DNA of 64,000 bases from Rana temporaria (Eukaryota > Chordata > Amphibia > Anura > Ranidae), in the NCBI RefSeq assembly GCF_905171775.1, contig NC_053490.1:159253969-159317968 (forward strand). The letters run 5' to 3'. Position numbers and translations under genes: made by a program. The notes below the pieces were generated by a model. It saw only the letters and a list, made by a program, of their open reading frames with translations, did not search any database and was not told the DNA's origin. Position 1 is the first letter of the stretch. Each line of letters opens with the position of its first letter. Below are positions 44,079 to 54,434 of this stretch, piece by piece.

Positions 44079-44370
44079 TTAAGGTACTTTTCACCACCTA
44101 TGTCCATTGTCATTGTTATTTGTGAGCATGGAATATTAAGTGTGTTGAACTATCCAACATGTGTAATTATAAATGAATAACCAGACAGAATATGACCAAA
44201 AAAAAATCTTTATGTTTTTTTTTGTAGAAAAAATAATAGCTCAAATAGCCAACATAATGATTTTTTTTACAATATACAAAATATAAACTTTGCATTCAAG
44301 TATACCTCTGGACAAAATTTTTTACAAAAAAATGCACACATGCTCGTTAACTGTGGGCAGAACTCAAACT

Positions 44371-45330
44371 TTATAGATTATGATATGTTCTTTTTAATAA
44401 TGCAGCCTCAGTGGAATATAGACTTGCAGAAGGATTTTCAGCATGTTGCTGTGTCACATGTTGCTGTGGCACATGTTGCTGTGGCACATACATACCCTGA
44501 ATTTGAGTGGGTGGCCTAATTGAAGGGATTGGGGATGGGATAGGGAATTTGCCTGTGTTGTACATCATATAAAGAAATAGTCTCTTGAAAAATGGAAGGA
44601 TAGGATGGAGGAACATAGGGGTAAGGTTTGTGTCCCGATTCTGGGTACTGGCCTGACATTGGGAAGTGAATGTGAGATTTTGCTTGTGGCACATATGGCC
44701 TTTCAGATGTTGGTTCCTCACTTGGCAGTGAAAAGGACTGCAGAACTTGTTCTATAGTGGTTCTCATTTCCAAATATCGCTCAGGTAGTACTTTTTTAAT
44801 TAAAGAGACAAAATTGAGCGCCAGTATCATTCGGACATAAGAAAGTATCCACCTTTCCAGACATTTTTTTGTAACATATCTAGTAGACGCTCACTTATGT
44901 CTGTCTGCGATACTGGTGCTCGCTTACGCGCCACTTTGGCAGGCCGAGCAATGCTTGCTTGAGCAGAGGAGGGCCCAGGGATCGGCTCTGCCACTACAGA
45001 TTCCTCTTCTGTGATATCTAACCATAGATTAGAACCTATTTGGATTTGTGTGACATGCTCATTTGGTTCCATCAAAACTGTATCTACTGGTGCCTTTGAT
45101 TGTGCTCTCCGGTTGATCCTCTAACACGTCTTGTTCATCCCAACTAGCTTTGGTCCTGTATTAAAAGAAAGATTTTAAGTTAATAATGCAAAATAATAAA
45201 TATGTAGGCCCGATACATTGATGATGTAGATGATAACTTACTCTCTCATCTCTATAAGTGGTTTCAGAAAATCTAGGTCAACAGCATACATATAGGGTAC
45301 TCTAGCTGTTGCCCCCTAGCCACTCTTCAC
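44371..45330 (-). pseudogene. Harbinger MADF/Myb-like accessory protein, degraded
   Basis: Harbinger partner proteins bind element ends and bring the transposase into the nucleus. Minus-strand exon from about 45330 to 45242 reads ARVPYMYAVDLDFLKPLIEM and ends GAGA|GTAAGT. The next exon starts at 45155 after ATACAG and reads TKASWDEQDVLEDQPEST. After a frameshift come NEHVTQIQIGSNLWLDITEE, PGPSSAQASIARPAKVARKR (basic, nuclear-signal-like) and SERLLDMLQKN. Another frameshift leads to LNFVSLIKKVLPERYLEMRT and SFSLPSEEPTSERPYVPQ. The tail contains a three-fold HVPQQ repeat (44440-44490). The N-terminal DNA-binding exon was not found; it may lie upstream past 45950 or be lost. Confidence 0.75.
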
Positions 45331-45389
45331 TTCTCTGATAAAAAGTGGGGGAAAATGTGGGACTTTAAATGAGACAACTATATAGTGAC

Positions 45390-45950
45390 TCCATCCCGGG
45401 TTCAATAACAAAAAATAAAGGGAGTGTGGGACTTTAAATGAGGCCATGGACAAGGTGGGGGTATGAGGTAAAAATTACATATTTATTAATCATAGTAGGG
45501 TATATAGCACATATCAATGACAAGAACTACTGGTAGAAAAAACATCGTGATAAATATAATTTCATAAGATTTGCAACCACATGTATGTGCGTATGCAAAA
45601 ATCGGCAGCAAGGGTACATCAATAAAATGGCAACCTAGCGCCACATAGTAGTCACAGTGTATACATATATACATTTACATGGATTGTTGTATGTACATAA
45701 GTTATAAAAATAGCAAAATGAGACAGCACATGCAGTGGAGAAAAATATGGGACAGTGAAACCATGATAGGTAGGTACAGTAATTCTGCATTGTTGTTGTT
45801 GTGATATTATCACATGTCTGTATCTTAAAATGCCCGACGCGTTTCGTGTAAACCACTCATCAGGGGCAGATAATCAGAGATGTCTAGGATAAACTTCTCT
45901 GAGGTGTCGATTATATTTTTTTGAAGGCATCCAGCATGCTGCGCCATCTT
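45390..45950. repeat. Unclassified frog repeat with GACGCGTTTCG signature
   Basis: Lies in the transposase intron, upstream of the antisense gene's recognised exons. On the minus strand 45875-45835 reads CCCCTGATGAGTGGTTTACA then CGAAACGCGTCGGGC. Phrases such as ATGGCAACCTAGCGCCACAT resemble other GCGC-containing frog repeats. Ends not resolved. Confidence 0.5.
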
Positions 45951-46881
45951 CTCTTTATGTATTGCACTGAAAAAAAGAGAAATGAATACTAATGTATTAT
46001 TTTAATTTTGTTTAAGGTACCTAGCTACAGGCAATTCTTTCGGAAGTCTCCACTATGAATTCAAGGTTGGCAAATCAACAATATGTGGCATTGTTAATGA
46101 GACATGCATTGTTTTATGGGAAGAACTAAAGCCGTTGGTCTTCAAAAAGCATACAAAACAAGAATGGGTGAAGGTATCCAAGGAATTCTGGGAGCGATGC
46201 AATTTTCCTAACTGTCTGGGAAGCACATTCGCATCATGAAGCCATTTGATAGTGGGAGTCAGTTTTTTAATTATAATTTTTTTTTCTTTTGTATTAATGG
46301 CAGTGGCAGATGCAAATTATAAATTCCATTATATTGATGTCAGTGCTTATGGCAGCAGCTCTGATTCAGGTGTTTTTGCCCATTCCTCATTTGGGAGAAT
46401 GCTGAGGGAGAATAGACTTGATTTACCAAATGATTCGTCCTTGCCCAGAACAAATGAGCCTGCCCTCCCATAAGTTTTTGTAGGGGACGAAGCGTTTGCC
46501 CTTGGTAAAAATATGCTAAGACCTTTTTCTAGAAGAGCGCTGACCAATGAAAAAATAATCTTTAATTATCGGCTCACTAGGGCACACCGAGTAGTGGAGT
46601 GTGCATTTGGGATTCTTTGCAACAAATGGAGATTCTTGCACACTATCATCAACCTCAGTCTGGAGCATGCTGCCTCTGCTGTAAAAACTGCCTGTGCACT
46701 GCACAACTATGTGCAAGAACGTGATGGTTACGTTTTTGAGGATTCCCTGATGCATAACATGGAGGCGGCACAGTGGAATGTGACTAGGGGCACTACCAGT
46801 GGGAAATTGATTAGAGATCTATTCCAAAATTTCTTTATGTCGCCAGCTGGTGAGTTACCTTGGCAGATGCAGTCAATTTAA

Positions 46882-47353
46882 TCTAAAACGTACCTTTTTT
46901 GTGTTGCCCTAAAATTCTCTGGCCCTTTAAAGATTTTAAAATGACATACTGATATAAAAATGTCACTATGTGTAAGTTTAATGCTGAAGAAAAAATAAAT
47001 AAATGATCACATTTGTGTCTTGAAATATTTGCGACTCCTAAGCTAATTTCAACCTGAAAAAAGAGCTAAATTGATGACCTCATCCGTCGCTGTCTGACAC
47101 TGTTATGTGTGCTCTGCTGGGGGTCATTGTACACAAGATCAAGGGGTCAGGTCAAGTTAAATCGTCACTTGTCATTATGATGTCTTTGTATGACCAGCAT
47201 AGGCCATAACGTAAAAAGGGGCTGACAAATACAGAGAGCCACTCCTCCAAGGATCTGCGAACAAACTTGTTAAAGTGAGTTTGCATATTCTTCAAATAGA
47301 CACGCACGCAGACTTCTACAAACAATGGCCAAGGATGTGGGAATGAGTCCCTT

Positions 47354-47429
<76 letters not shown>

Positions 47430-47611
47430 TATACAATTGCTACACAAGTCGTAATATAATTGAATATTATAAAAAAAATACCTTTCTTTTCAATCTCCAG
47501 CACTGTAATTTTCTGCAAAATTCAATTCAATCTGACAGTTTGGTGGCCTTCTGTACACAGTTGGTGTACAGAATTTCCCTGGAAATATCTTTTCCTGCTT
47601 GTGTGATTGGC
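46882..47611. other. Unclassified, with TA microsatellite
   Basis: (TA)n of about 34 units at 47359-47427. The remaining sequence may be the 3' flank of the Harbinger element, but no terminal repeat is visible. Ile/Tyr-repeat open frames here come from the TA tract. Confidence 0.5.
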
Positions 47612-47614
47612 TTA

Positions 47615-48110
47615 TGACGCGTACACATGGTCGTTTTTCGGCATTAAAAAAACACAAAAAATTTTAAAACGTCATTTAAAATGATCGTGTGTGGGCTTCA
47701 CATCGTTTTTCGGCTTCTATCGTTTTTCGTGTTATACAAAATGATCGTGTGTGGGCAAAAACTACGTTTTAAACCCCCCGCATGCCCAGAAGCAAGTTAA
47801 GAGACGGGAGCACTCGTTCTGGTAAGACTACCATTCTAATGGAGTAAGCACATTCATCACGCTGTAACAGACAAAAAAGCGCAAATCTTCTTTTACTAAC
47901 AAGGAATCAGCTAAAAGCAGCCCAAAGGCGAATAGAACTTCCCCTTTAGAGTGCCGTTGTACGTCACCGCGCTTTGTTCATCATTTTTCTAAAATGATGG
48001 TGTGTGGGCAACGTAGTTTTTAATGATGAAGTTGGAAAAACTTCGTTTTTTGGACATGCTGAAAAATGAATTTTTTTTTCATGCCGAAACATGACCGTGT
48101 GTATGCGGCA
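47615..48110. mobile_element. Harbinger-like MITE, family 1
   Basis: Left end TGACGCGTACACATGGTCGT, right end complement of CATGACCGTGTGTATGCGGCA. TTA duplicated exactly (47612-47614, 48111-48113). Same arms and core as 11256-11827 (AAATGATCGTGTGTGGGC; CGTTGTACGTCACCGCG). Confidence 0.92.
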
Positions 48111-48260
48111 TTACTGATTATTCAAGAAGTCTGCACTGATACGAGTCAGATTTTAGGCATCCTCTACAAAAATTACATTTTGGGTGAGATACTCCAAAAA
48201 GATTAATCAATAGAAAATGAATGTTGACATTGCAACTTTCCTCATTAGAACACTGCATGC

Positions 48261-49226
48261 AAGAAATATACACCAAGTAAATCGCCATTGATACCTATAA
48301 TAGGTAATCCTAATTTTACCCCAGGGATGGAAAAAAACATAAAAGAAAAATTTAAAGAAAAGGACCTCTGTCAGGTCTCAGACTTTCTGAGGCCAAATGC
48401 GTGGCCATCAATTAAGGATTTGACAGAAGTGGGAGGTACATTTGAACTTGCATTATGGCAGGCATTGCAAGTAAGTCATTTTTTAAGATCTTTGGGCCCG
48501 GTAACAGAATTTAATAGGAAATTGACAGTATTGGAAAAAGGTTGTAGCGGGGTGGAACCAGTCTCAAGGACATTATCTAAAATGTATGGGTTTTTGAACG
48601 TGCCAGCTGAGGATTTTGTGATGCCAGGTATTCAGAAATGGGAAGAAGATCTGGGGAGAATATTCACCCCAAGTCAACGTAAACAAATAATATACCTGAC
48701 ATTCAACTCATCAGTATGCTCAAAAATGCAAGAAGCTAATTACAAGCTCCTTATACAATGGTACTACACTCCAGAAAGATTATATCAATTTGATAAAGAG
48801 GTAGATAAAAGGTGCTGGAGATGTGGTAGAGAACAAGGAACTCTGTTCCATATTTTTTGGTCTTGCCAAAAAATGCGATACTATTGGGAGGAAGTAAGAA
48901 GAATCTCTCAAAAATTTTCGGAAGAATGGATTGCGGACGATCCTGCTCTCTTCCTGTTACATAGCTCACAGATACCAGTGCAGAAATATAAGAAGTCGGT
49001 GGTGTGTCATATGATAAACGCGGCAAAAGTAGGAATCACGCTGAGGTGGAGGGATGTGCGCCCGCCATCTATTGCAGGGTGGCTGAAAAGGATTGACGAG
49101 GTAGGAGCAATGGAAGATTTGGTATATGCAGCACAGAATAAGAAAACACAGTATGAAGAAACATGGTCGGGGTGGAAGGTATTCATTAGATCAGAAGAAG
49201 GAAGGAGGTTGTTAGAGGGAAATTAG
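48261..49226 (+). pseudogene. LINE ORF2 C-terminal part, open but truncated
   Basis: The frame is open from the very first base of the insertion, about 321 codons to TAG at 49226, with no ATG until GMEKNIKEKF. It covers the ORF2 C-terminal third: SPLIPIIGNPNFTPGM, KLLIQWYYTPERLYQF, KRCWRCGREQGTLFHIFWSC (zinc-knuckle-like) and VVCHMINAAKVGITLRWRD. Endonuclease and polymerase are absent because of 5' truncation. Lack of any stop in 321 codons shows recent insertion. Confidence 0.93.
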
Positions 49227-49517
49227 AATCTTAGAGAGAAGGAAGTAGGTTAGAGGCAGATGAGAAAGTTCTGAGAGGTTCAAGTCCTAATTCTCGGGAG
49301 AGGAGAGAGGGAGGGGAAGGGAAGGGAGGGAGGACGGGGTGTTTTTTTTTTTTTTTTTTTTTGGTTTTGGGAAGGGAGGGAGGTTAAGAAGGGATATAAA
49401 CGAAGAAGGGCTAGGAAGTAGGAACTGATAAATGATAATGTGTAGAAGATGTATTTACAGTTGTAACATTTTGTGTTGTTTATTGGAGAAAAACAAAATA
49501 AAAGATATGTAAAAAAA
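48261..49517 (+). mobile_element. 5'-truncated L1-type LINE with clean target duplication
   Basis: 14-bp target duplication AGAACACTGCATGC at 48247-48260 and 49518-49531. The insert begins in ORF2, then has a G-rich 3' UTR with a T run (49342-49362), AATAAA at 49497-49502 and a short poly(A) at 49511-49517. A textbook target-primed insertion. Its ORF2 differs clearly from the LINE at 1-7213, so it is a separate subfamily. Confidence 0.95.
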
Positions 49518-49639
49518 AGAACACTGCATGCGAATCAACTGATTAACAGTGAAAAAGTCACTCCTGTTCAGATTCACTCTGCACATAGATACACACAAAT
49601 AAAGAGGTATTCCTTCAGATCAGAAAAGGGTAGGACCAG

Positions 49640-49970
49640 TGCCGATCCTGACCTCCGTGGGGCCCTAAGCAAAATGACATGGCACATTAAAAATGAAAAG
49701 CGGGGGGCGCTGACGACAGTGACATGTCACATTAAAGAAAGTTGAGAAGCGGGGGGAGGGGGTGTTCTGCTGTCGGAAATTACATCTTACATTAAATTGA
49801 GAAGCGGGGGGTGCTGATTTCTTACCTCTTCTCCCATGCAGCCAGCGAGTTGAGAAGCGGGGTGAGGGGGCAAAAATGACCAGGCGGGGCCTCTAGTAAT
49901 TTGGGAGGCCCATTTGGCGGGGCCCTAAGCGCCTTGCATAGTGAGCCTATAGGGCGGATCGGCCCTGGGT
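49640..49970. repeat. GGGGCCCTAAGC repeat with AGAAGCGGGG units
   Basis: Starts GTGCCGATCCTGACCTCCGT and ends CCTATAGGGCGGATCGGCCC, roughly inverted (GCCGATCC / GGATCGGC). The middle has four spaced copies of GAGAAGCGGGG with ACATTAAA between them. Probably an old hAT-like repeat. Confidence 0.6.
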
Positions 49971-51187
49971 AGGACTCTGCATCAAAGTTTGTTAAAATCC
50001 TTGTAATGTACATTGATCACCAGGAGACAGTTGTTTCTTCTAAATACAAGTGGAGTTGCTCTTCAAGTAAGTCTAACTGGATACCAGATCCAAATGCACA
50101 AAAATAGTTTGTGTCAAGGTTAACATGGAGAGTTATACCTGATGACAGAGAGAAATGTGTCATCAAATGTGAGTTTGACCCGAACTTAGTCTGTTTGTGG
50201 TTGGGTGATTCGCCATACATAATGGCCCTACAGTATTTGACTTGCTCGCCAGTGCAAATTCCTGGCTGTGCTGCTTTCTGTAAACAAATCAACCCAGCAC
50301 CTCAAGCGATATCGTTGATCAAATATGGCCATGAATGGTTTGTTTTTATACTGTACAGCTGCTAAGGATCTGACTGTGGTCTAGTGGCGGTAGTGCGGCA
50401 GGTTGTCATGATTGACAATGAAGCTTTATTGCTGAAAACATGAATAATGCTGCATTTACACCATTTACAAAATGTACTTTGTTTAAATAAATTACTGTTT
50501 CATGATGTGGGTGTCTATTTCTTTTGACTGTTTTTCTTTTATGAAATTAGTAAATAGGGATATTAACATACCCTGTATGCTTTACATCCATCTTTGCAGA
50601 AGGTGGCACTGTAGTAGTTTGTGTATTCTATGGTAATGTAAATAGAGGAAGTGTTTGGTTTCCTCACTGTGTACTTGTATGCTCCTTGTTCCTGTTTGAT
50701 GTTTCTCATGCTGTAAGATATGTTCTGTAATCCTCCATAAAAGCAAAACAAGATTTCAATACTCAGCTAACACCCTGTATTAAATCCCCTCAGGTGAGTG
50801 TATATTTGGTAGCCCCCTTATTATAAAGCGGGCTTACGAATTCCCACTAACCCTCACATCTTCTTTGGGAGCATATGTGGGGTGAAATATCTTATTAATT
50901 AACAACGTTGTGTAAAAAAATACTTTTTCATTTTCTTTCCTGCATTGCCCCAAACAATTGTGGCACAAAATGACATTTTCAAAAGACTCACTAAGCACTT
51001 CATACCTGGAAGTGTTTGCTTTACAAAAAAATGACATTTCCACTGTCCTGGTGTTCCCAGGCATCCAAATATGTGATAGTGTTAGAGATTCTGTATATAG
51101 CCCTACAGAACAGACAGTGGACAGTCCACATGGGCTTTGCTGCATAACTGCAGGCATAAAACAAACAACTTTATTAATTGAAAACAC
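49971..51187. other. No gene or classified element recognised
   Basis: Open frames of up to 122 codons occur, but none shows a known domain or splice context. Confidence 0.35.
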
Positions 51188-51190
51188 ATA

Positions 51191-51659
51191 GGCCCCGTAC
51201 ACACGAGAGGATCTATCCGCTGGAATTTATCCGCGGACCGGTTTCAGCGGATAGATCGCCTGGTGTGTACGATCCAGCGGATATTTTTCCGCGGATATTT
51301 TTCCCGGCGATGGATTTCAAGCGGATAAAAATTTCTTAACATGCTAAGAAATCGATCCGCTGGAATCCAGTCCAGCGGATTGATCCAATGGTCTATACAG
51401 ACTCACCGGATCAATCCGTCCGAATCCATCCCTCGCATGCGTCATAATGATTCGACGCATGTGCGGAAGTCCTTATATTACAGCGTCGCCGTGTCATCAT
51501 TGCGGCGACGGCGCGACACGTCACTGCGGAGGGAATTCCGCTGGGATTTTGATCTCATGGTTAGTACAACCATGAGATCAAAATCCGCCAGAGGATTTAT
51601 CTGCGGAAACGGACCTCCGGACCGTTTCCGCGGATCGATCCTCTCGTGTGTACTAGGCC
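51191..51659. mobile_element. Harbinger-like MITE, family 6
   Basis: Ends GGCCCCGTACACACGAGAGG and the complement CCTCTCGTGTGTACTAGGCC. ATA duplicated exactly (51188-51190, 51660-51662). Close match to 28067-28556. Confidence 0.92.
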
Positions 51660-51662
51660 ATA

Positions 51663-51954
51663 GAGTTTACAGTGCCATAGATGCAGCTACAAACTTCTAA
51701 ACACTGCCATCTACTGGTTGAAGAATCCGTTTTTTTTATATATACTGATGTACAGTAGTTGTTGCACAAAATATAATTCTGTATTCCAACAGGCAGGTAG
51801 TCAGGAAATAAAATGCATCATTTATGCCCCTGGAATGCCCAAGTGTTCTTTGGATTTTGGCCACCTTTATGCAACTGTGTTGTGAACATTTTTCACAAAT
51901 TTGATATTACCTTACTTGGGAGGTATTGCAGAATGTGTTTAGGGGTGTAATTTT
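51663..51954. other. No element recognised
   Basis: Unclassified sequence. Confidence 0.3.
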
Positions 51955-52310
51955 CTCATGAACTGTACACAAAATCTGTTCATCTAATGAAAACGGTCTG
52001 ATGGATTTTTTCATCAGATATCCAATGAAGCTGACTGATGATCAGTCGTGCCTACACACCATCGGTTAAAATACCGATCGTGTCCAACGCGGTGACGTAA
52101 AACACAACGACGTGCAGATAAAAATTAAGTTCAATGCTTCCGAGCGTGCGTCGACTTGATTCTGAGCATGTGTGGATTTTTCTATCAGTTTTTTAACCAT
52201 CCGATAATTTTAAAACAAGTTCCTCGTTTTTTGATTGATGGATAAAAAAAACGATGGGGCCCACACACAATCGGTTTGTCTGATGAAAACGGTCCATCAA
52301 AAACATGACA
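51955..52310 (-). mobile_element. Harbinger-like MITE family 3, reversed, ends lost
   Basis: Reverse complement of the element at 52390: CAAACCGATTGTGTGTGGGC, GCATTGAACTTAATTTTTAT and GTCACCGCGTTGGACACGAT in order on the minus strand. Terminal GGCATTA/TAATGCC ends are missing on both sides. Confidence 0.8.
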
Positions 52311-52389
52311 AAAAATTAGTAAGCAGTACATCAGAATTAATCAATTTTTAAATATATATACCATACTAGTCTGTAGACTCTATAACTTA

Positions 52390-52797
52390 TGCCGCATACA
52401 CACGATCGGTTCGTCTGATGAAAATGGTCCGTTTTCATCAGACAAACCGATCGTGTGTGGGCCCCATCGTTTTTTTTCCCATCTGTGAAAAAATGTAGAA
52501 CATGTTTTAAAATTATCTGATGGTTAAACAAACGATAGAAAAAAAACGATCGTCTGTGGGGAAATCCATCGGTTAAAAATCAACGCATGCTCAGAATCAA
52601 GTCGACGCATGCTCGGAAGCATTGAACTTCATTTTTCTCAGCGCATCGTTGTGTTTTACGTCACTGCGTTCTGACACGATCGTTTTTTTAACTGATGGTG
52701 TGTAGGCAAGACTGACGAAAGTCAGCTTCATCGCATATCTGATGAAATAAACCATCAGACCGTTTTCATCGGATGAACCGATCGTGTGTACAGGGCA
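52390..52797 (+). mobile_element. Harbinger-like MITE, family 3, complete
   Basis: Left end TGCCGCATACACACGATCGG, right end complement of CGATCGTGTGTACAGGGCA. TTA duplicated exactly (52387-52389, 52798-52800). Arms carry the GTCTGATGAAAATGG word repeatedly; core AGCATTGAACTTCATTTTTC and TTACGTCACTGCGTTCTGAC. Confidence 0.93.
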
Positions 52798-52959
52798 TTA
52801 CACATACACATACTAAAAAATATACACATATTTGGTTTATTTTTAAAATGTACAGTAGAAAGCCTAAATTTATGAAGAAAGATGTATTATTAGCAAAATG
52901 ATGAAACAAAACTAAGATAAACATGTTATCCCACAAAATTATTGGTCCTTTTAAGCAAA

Positions 52960-53095
52960 AAGTTAAAAACCTAGTGGTGATTAAATAATACCACCAAAAG
53001 AAAGCTCTATCTATTTTTTTTTTTTTTTAAGATAAACATTTAATTTGGGTACAGTGTTGCATGAGTAGTTGTCATTCAAAGTGAGACAGTGTTAA
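52960..53095 (+). repeat. AT-rich frog interspersed repeat, fragment E
   Basis: GTGATTAAATAATACCACCA then AAAGAAAGCTCTAT, followed by GGGTACAGTGTTGCATGAG and GTCATTCAAAGTGAGACAG, the 3' part of the repeat family of copies A-D. Confidence 0.55.
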
Positions 53096-53242
53096 CAAAT
53101 TAAAAAAGACAAAATAAGGTTTTATATTGCAACAAAAAATTATAGCATATCATATGAGGGACAATAGCTATACATATTGTACAGTGGTGGGACAGTATGT
53201 AAGAAACTTGATTTGTCTGAAAAATAAAGCTAAAATTCTTAA

Positions 53243-53735
53243 AGTGGTTGTAAAGTTTCCTTTTTTTTCTTTTAACATAACAAATATGTCATACTTACCT
53301 CCACTGTGCACCTCGCTTTGCACAGAGTGGCCCCCGATCGTCCTTCTGGGGTCCTGCGGCGGCTTTCGCGGCTCCTCTCTGCATTAGATAGCCCCCTCTG
53401 GGAATCTATCTTCTGAGAGGGTTACCTTGCGGACGCGCTCCTAGGTCATACACTCAGTGTCCATAGATGCTGGGTGTATTACTCGGCCAGCCCCCTGGAG
53501 GCCGCATCATTGGATTTGATTGACAGCAGCAGTAGTCAATGGCTGCGCTGCTATCAATCTATCCAATGAAGAGCCGAGAAGCTGTGGTAAGAGTGACGTG
53601 GGATCGCGCCCATGGAAATTCAGGGTTCGGGTAAGTAAAACGGGGGGAGGGGGGGATGGGGGACACTGCAAGGTGTTTTTTAACCTTAATGCATAGGATG
53701 CATTAGGTGAAAAAACACAAAGGTTTACAACCCCT
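53243..53735. mobile_element. T2/Kolobok-type element, complete
   Basis: Ends AGTGGTTGTAAAG and, complemented, AGGGGTTGTAAACC. TTAA at 53239-53242 and 53736-53739. Minus-strand GAG|GTAAGTATG at 53293-53300, plus-strand CGG|GTAAGTA at 53628-53636. Module GGATTTGATTGACAGCAGCA shared with 35357. Confidence 0.9.
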
Positions 53736-53739
53736 TTAA

Positions 53740-54434
53740 ATTCATACCAAAGGACCAGTGAAAAAAATAAATGTTTTTGTATAGTTTGTAAGCTTCTTTT
53801 TTTCACAGTACCACACCATATTGTATGTTACATGTCTAATAAAATATTAAACCACAGTGCAAAAAAAAAAAAAAAAACACTTTAAAACCAAAATTACATT
53901 TAATGAACTACTTCCCATCCATGTATGCCAAATTATTCCTAAAATGTTAAAAATTTAGATTTCAGGTATGGGGTTGGTAAACACTGGCTAGCATCTGGAC
54001 AGTACACACGCACTTGAAAGATTGCACAGGAACTGCTGCACTATTATTAATACACCTTTAATAATAATAATAACAAAAAAAGTAGCAAGCAGGTGATTTC
54101 CCACCAAAGTGCTAGCAATCAGAATTAAATCACAGTTTCCTAGTTGACCCTAATGCAGTTTGCAATCCCTCTCTGTGCAGTTTGTAATTCCCTCCTTTTC
54201 TCTCCCACGGCAGCTTTAAGTACACCAGCTTTCAGAATGTTAACACTCAAAAATAATATAAAACATAATAAATAATAAAAAAGCAATATAATAATAAACA
54301 TTATCACCATGCAATAGGTAACGTGTGAATCCAGTCTTATAGTGAGGGAATTTTCTAATCCAAAACCCTCTTTATTGGCATTTCTTAATTTGCTGGCCAT
54401 GGTTCAAAAGTCATGCAGTGTATTATGGTTTAAA
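53740..54434. other. No gene or classified element recognised
   Basis: A-rich run at 53859-53876; otherwise nothing recognised. Confidence 0.35.

Larger units (their letters stand above)
43060..46881. mobile_element. Autonomous PIF/Harbinger transposon, degraded
   Basis: Left end GAGGCCGGATTCACACTAGT at 43060. It carries both Harbinger proteins: a DDE transposase on the plus strand in three exons and a MADF/Myb-like partner on the minus strand. The matching right end was not found downstream, so the right boundary is only the end of the transposase frame. A T2-like element (43748-44078) and an unclassified repeat (about 45390-45950) entered later. Confidence 0.85.
43346..46881 (+). pseudogene. 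Harbinger transposase, three exons, inactivated
   Basis: Nuclease-type transposase that cuts element ends and inserts at 3-bp sites. Exon 1 (about 43346-43545) encodes an Arg run and YWVHPIIANRDERGQF, ending at AG|GTAATA. Exon 2 starts at 43647 after TTTTTTAAG and encodes SFDELLEIMYPRLERQ and ASIQPAERLLITL; it is split by the T2 element and ends TTAAG|GTAC at 44083. Exon 3 starts at 46017 (RYLATGNSFGSLHYEF) and holds VADANYKFHYIDV, VFVGDEAF (second Asp), FNYRLTRAHRVVECAFGIL (Glu) and a conserved C-terminus. Defects: a short deletion near 46215 removes the first catalytic Asp block and shifts frame, and an in-frame TAA lies at 46471-46473. The start ATG is not certain; the family is about 350-400 residues. 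Confidence 0.85.

Noticed and set aside
47152..47518. Ile-Tyr repeat open frames
   Set aside because: They translate the (TA)n microsatellite at 47359-47427.
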